64,000 bases of DNA from Lysobacteraceae bacterium SCN 69-320 (GTDB lineage: Bacteria > Pseudomonadota > Gammaproteobacteria > Xanthomonadales > Rhodanobacteraceae), in NCBI GenBank assembly GCA_001725155.1, contig MEFP01000016.1, forward strand, positions 19,868-83,867, read 5' to 3'. How positions within the stretch are numbered: position 1 is the first letter of the stretch; every line of letters starts with the position of its first letter. A model generated the notes under the pieces. The model saw only the letters and a program-made list of their open reading frames with translations, was not told the DNA's origin and made no database searches. Of the stretch, positions 63,821 through 64,000 are shown piece by piece. A program made the position numbers and the translations under genes.

Positions 63821-63879
63821 AAACCCATCCCCACCCATACCCTCCCCTTGAAGGGGAGGGTATGGGTGGGGATGGGTTT
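63821..63879. repeat. Perfect 59-bp palindrome, REP-like, downstream of parC
   Basis: AAACCCATCCCCACCCATACCCTCCCCTT-G-AAGGGGAGGGTATGGGTGGGGATGGGTTT (29-bp perfect arms). Confidence 0.95.
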
Positions 63880-64000
63880 TGCCCTGCGCGATTGACGAAA
63901 AGCCGTAAGCGTCCGGCCTAGCCACATTCCGCAACCCGATGGCCAGACCAATGCTTGCCACTCCCTTTCTCGGAGCGTCAAGCATGCAGTCCTCGAAGAC

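Overview
The window is GC-rich chromosomal DNA, probably from a Xanthomonadales/Lysobacterales-type gammaproteobacterium (inferred from gene content and codon bias, not proven). It is densely coded and mostly housekeeping. The main recognisable blocks are: tgt-queA; a DesK/DesR-type two-component system with an ABC-2 exporter; a methionine-salvage operon (mtnB-mtnD-mtnC) ending in a C13-type peptidase; a complete his operon (hisG-D-C-B-H-A-F-IE) led by a TrpR/YerC-like regulator; a large histidine ammonia-lyase-like gene; hisS; an RhlE-type DEAD-box helicase; several peptidases (C13, M14, M3, M2, rhomboid); crcB and parC. I saw no CRISPR array, transposase, prophage, rRNA or convincing tRNA. 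The most notable observations are: (1) a cyanophycinase-fold protein in which all three catalytic-triad positions appear replaced; (2) a family of dispersed REP-like palindromes, including a perfect 59-bp palindrome, whose arms carry a canonical G-quadruplex motif; (3) an array of short perfect hairpins between hutH and hisS; (4) an extended nested stem-loop downstream of a class III aminotransferase; (5) a DnaA-box-bearing AT-rich intergenic region upstream of mtnB; (6) a shared C-terminal '[IL]FA[DN]GF' motif on two secreted proteins; (7) an ATPase-like protein with degenerate Walker motifs. All calls come from reading sequence and translations; no searches or folding programs were run.
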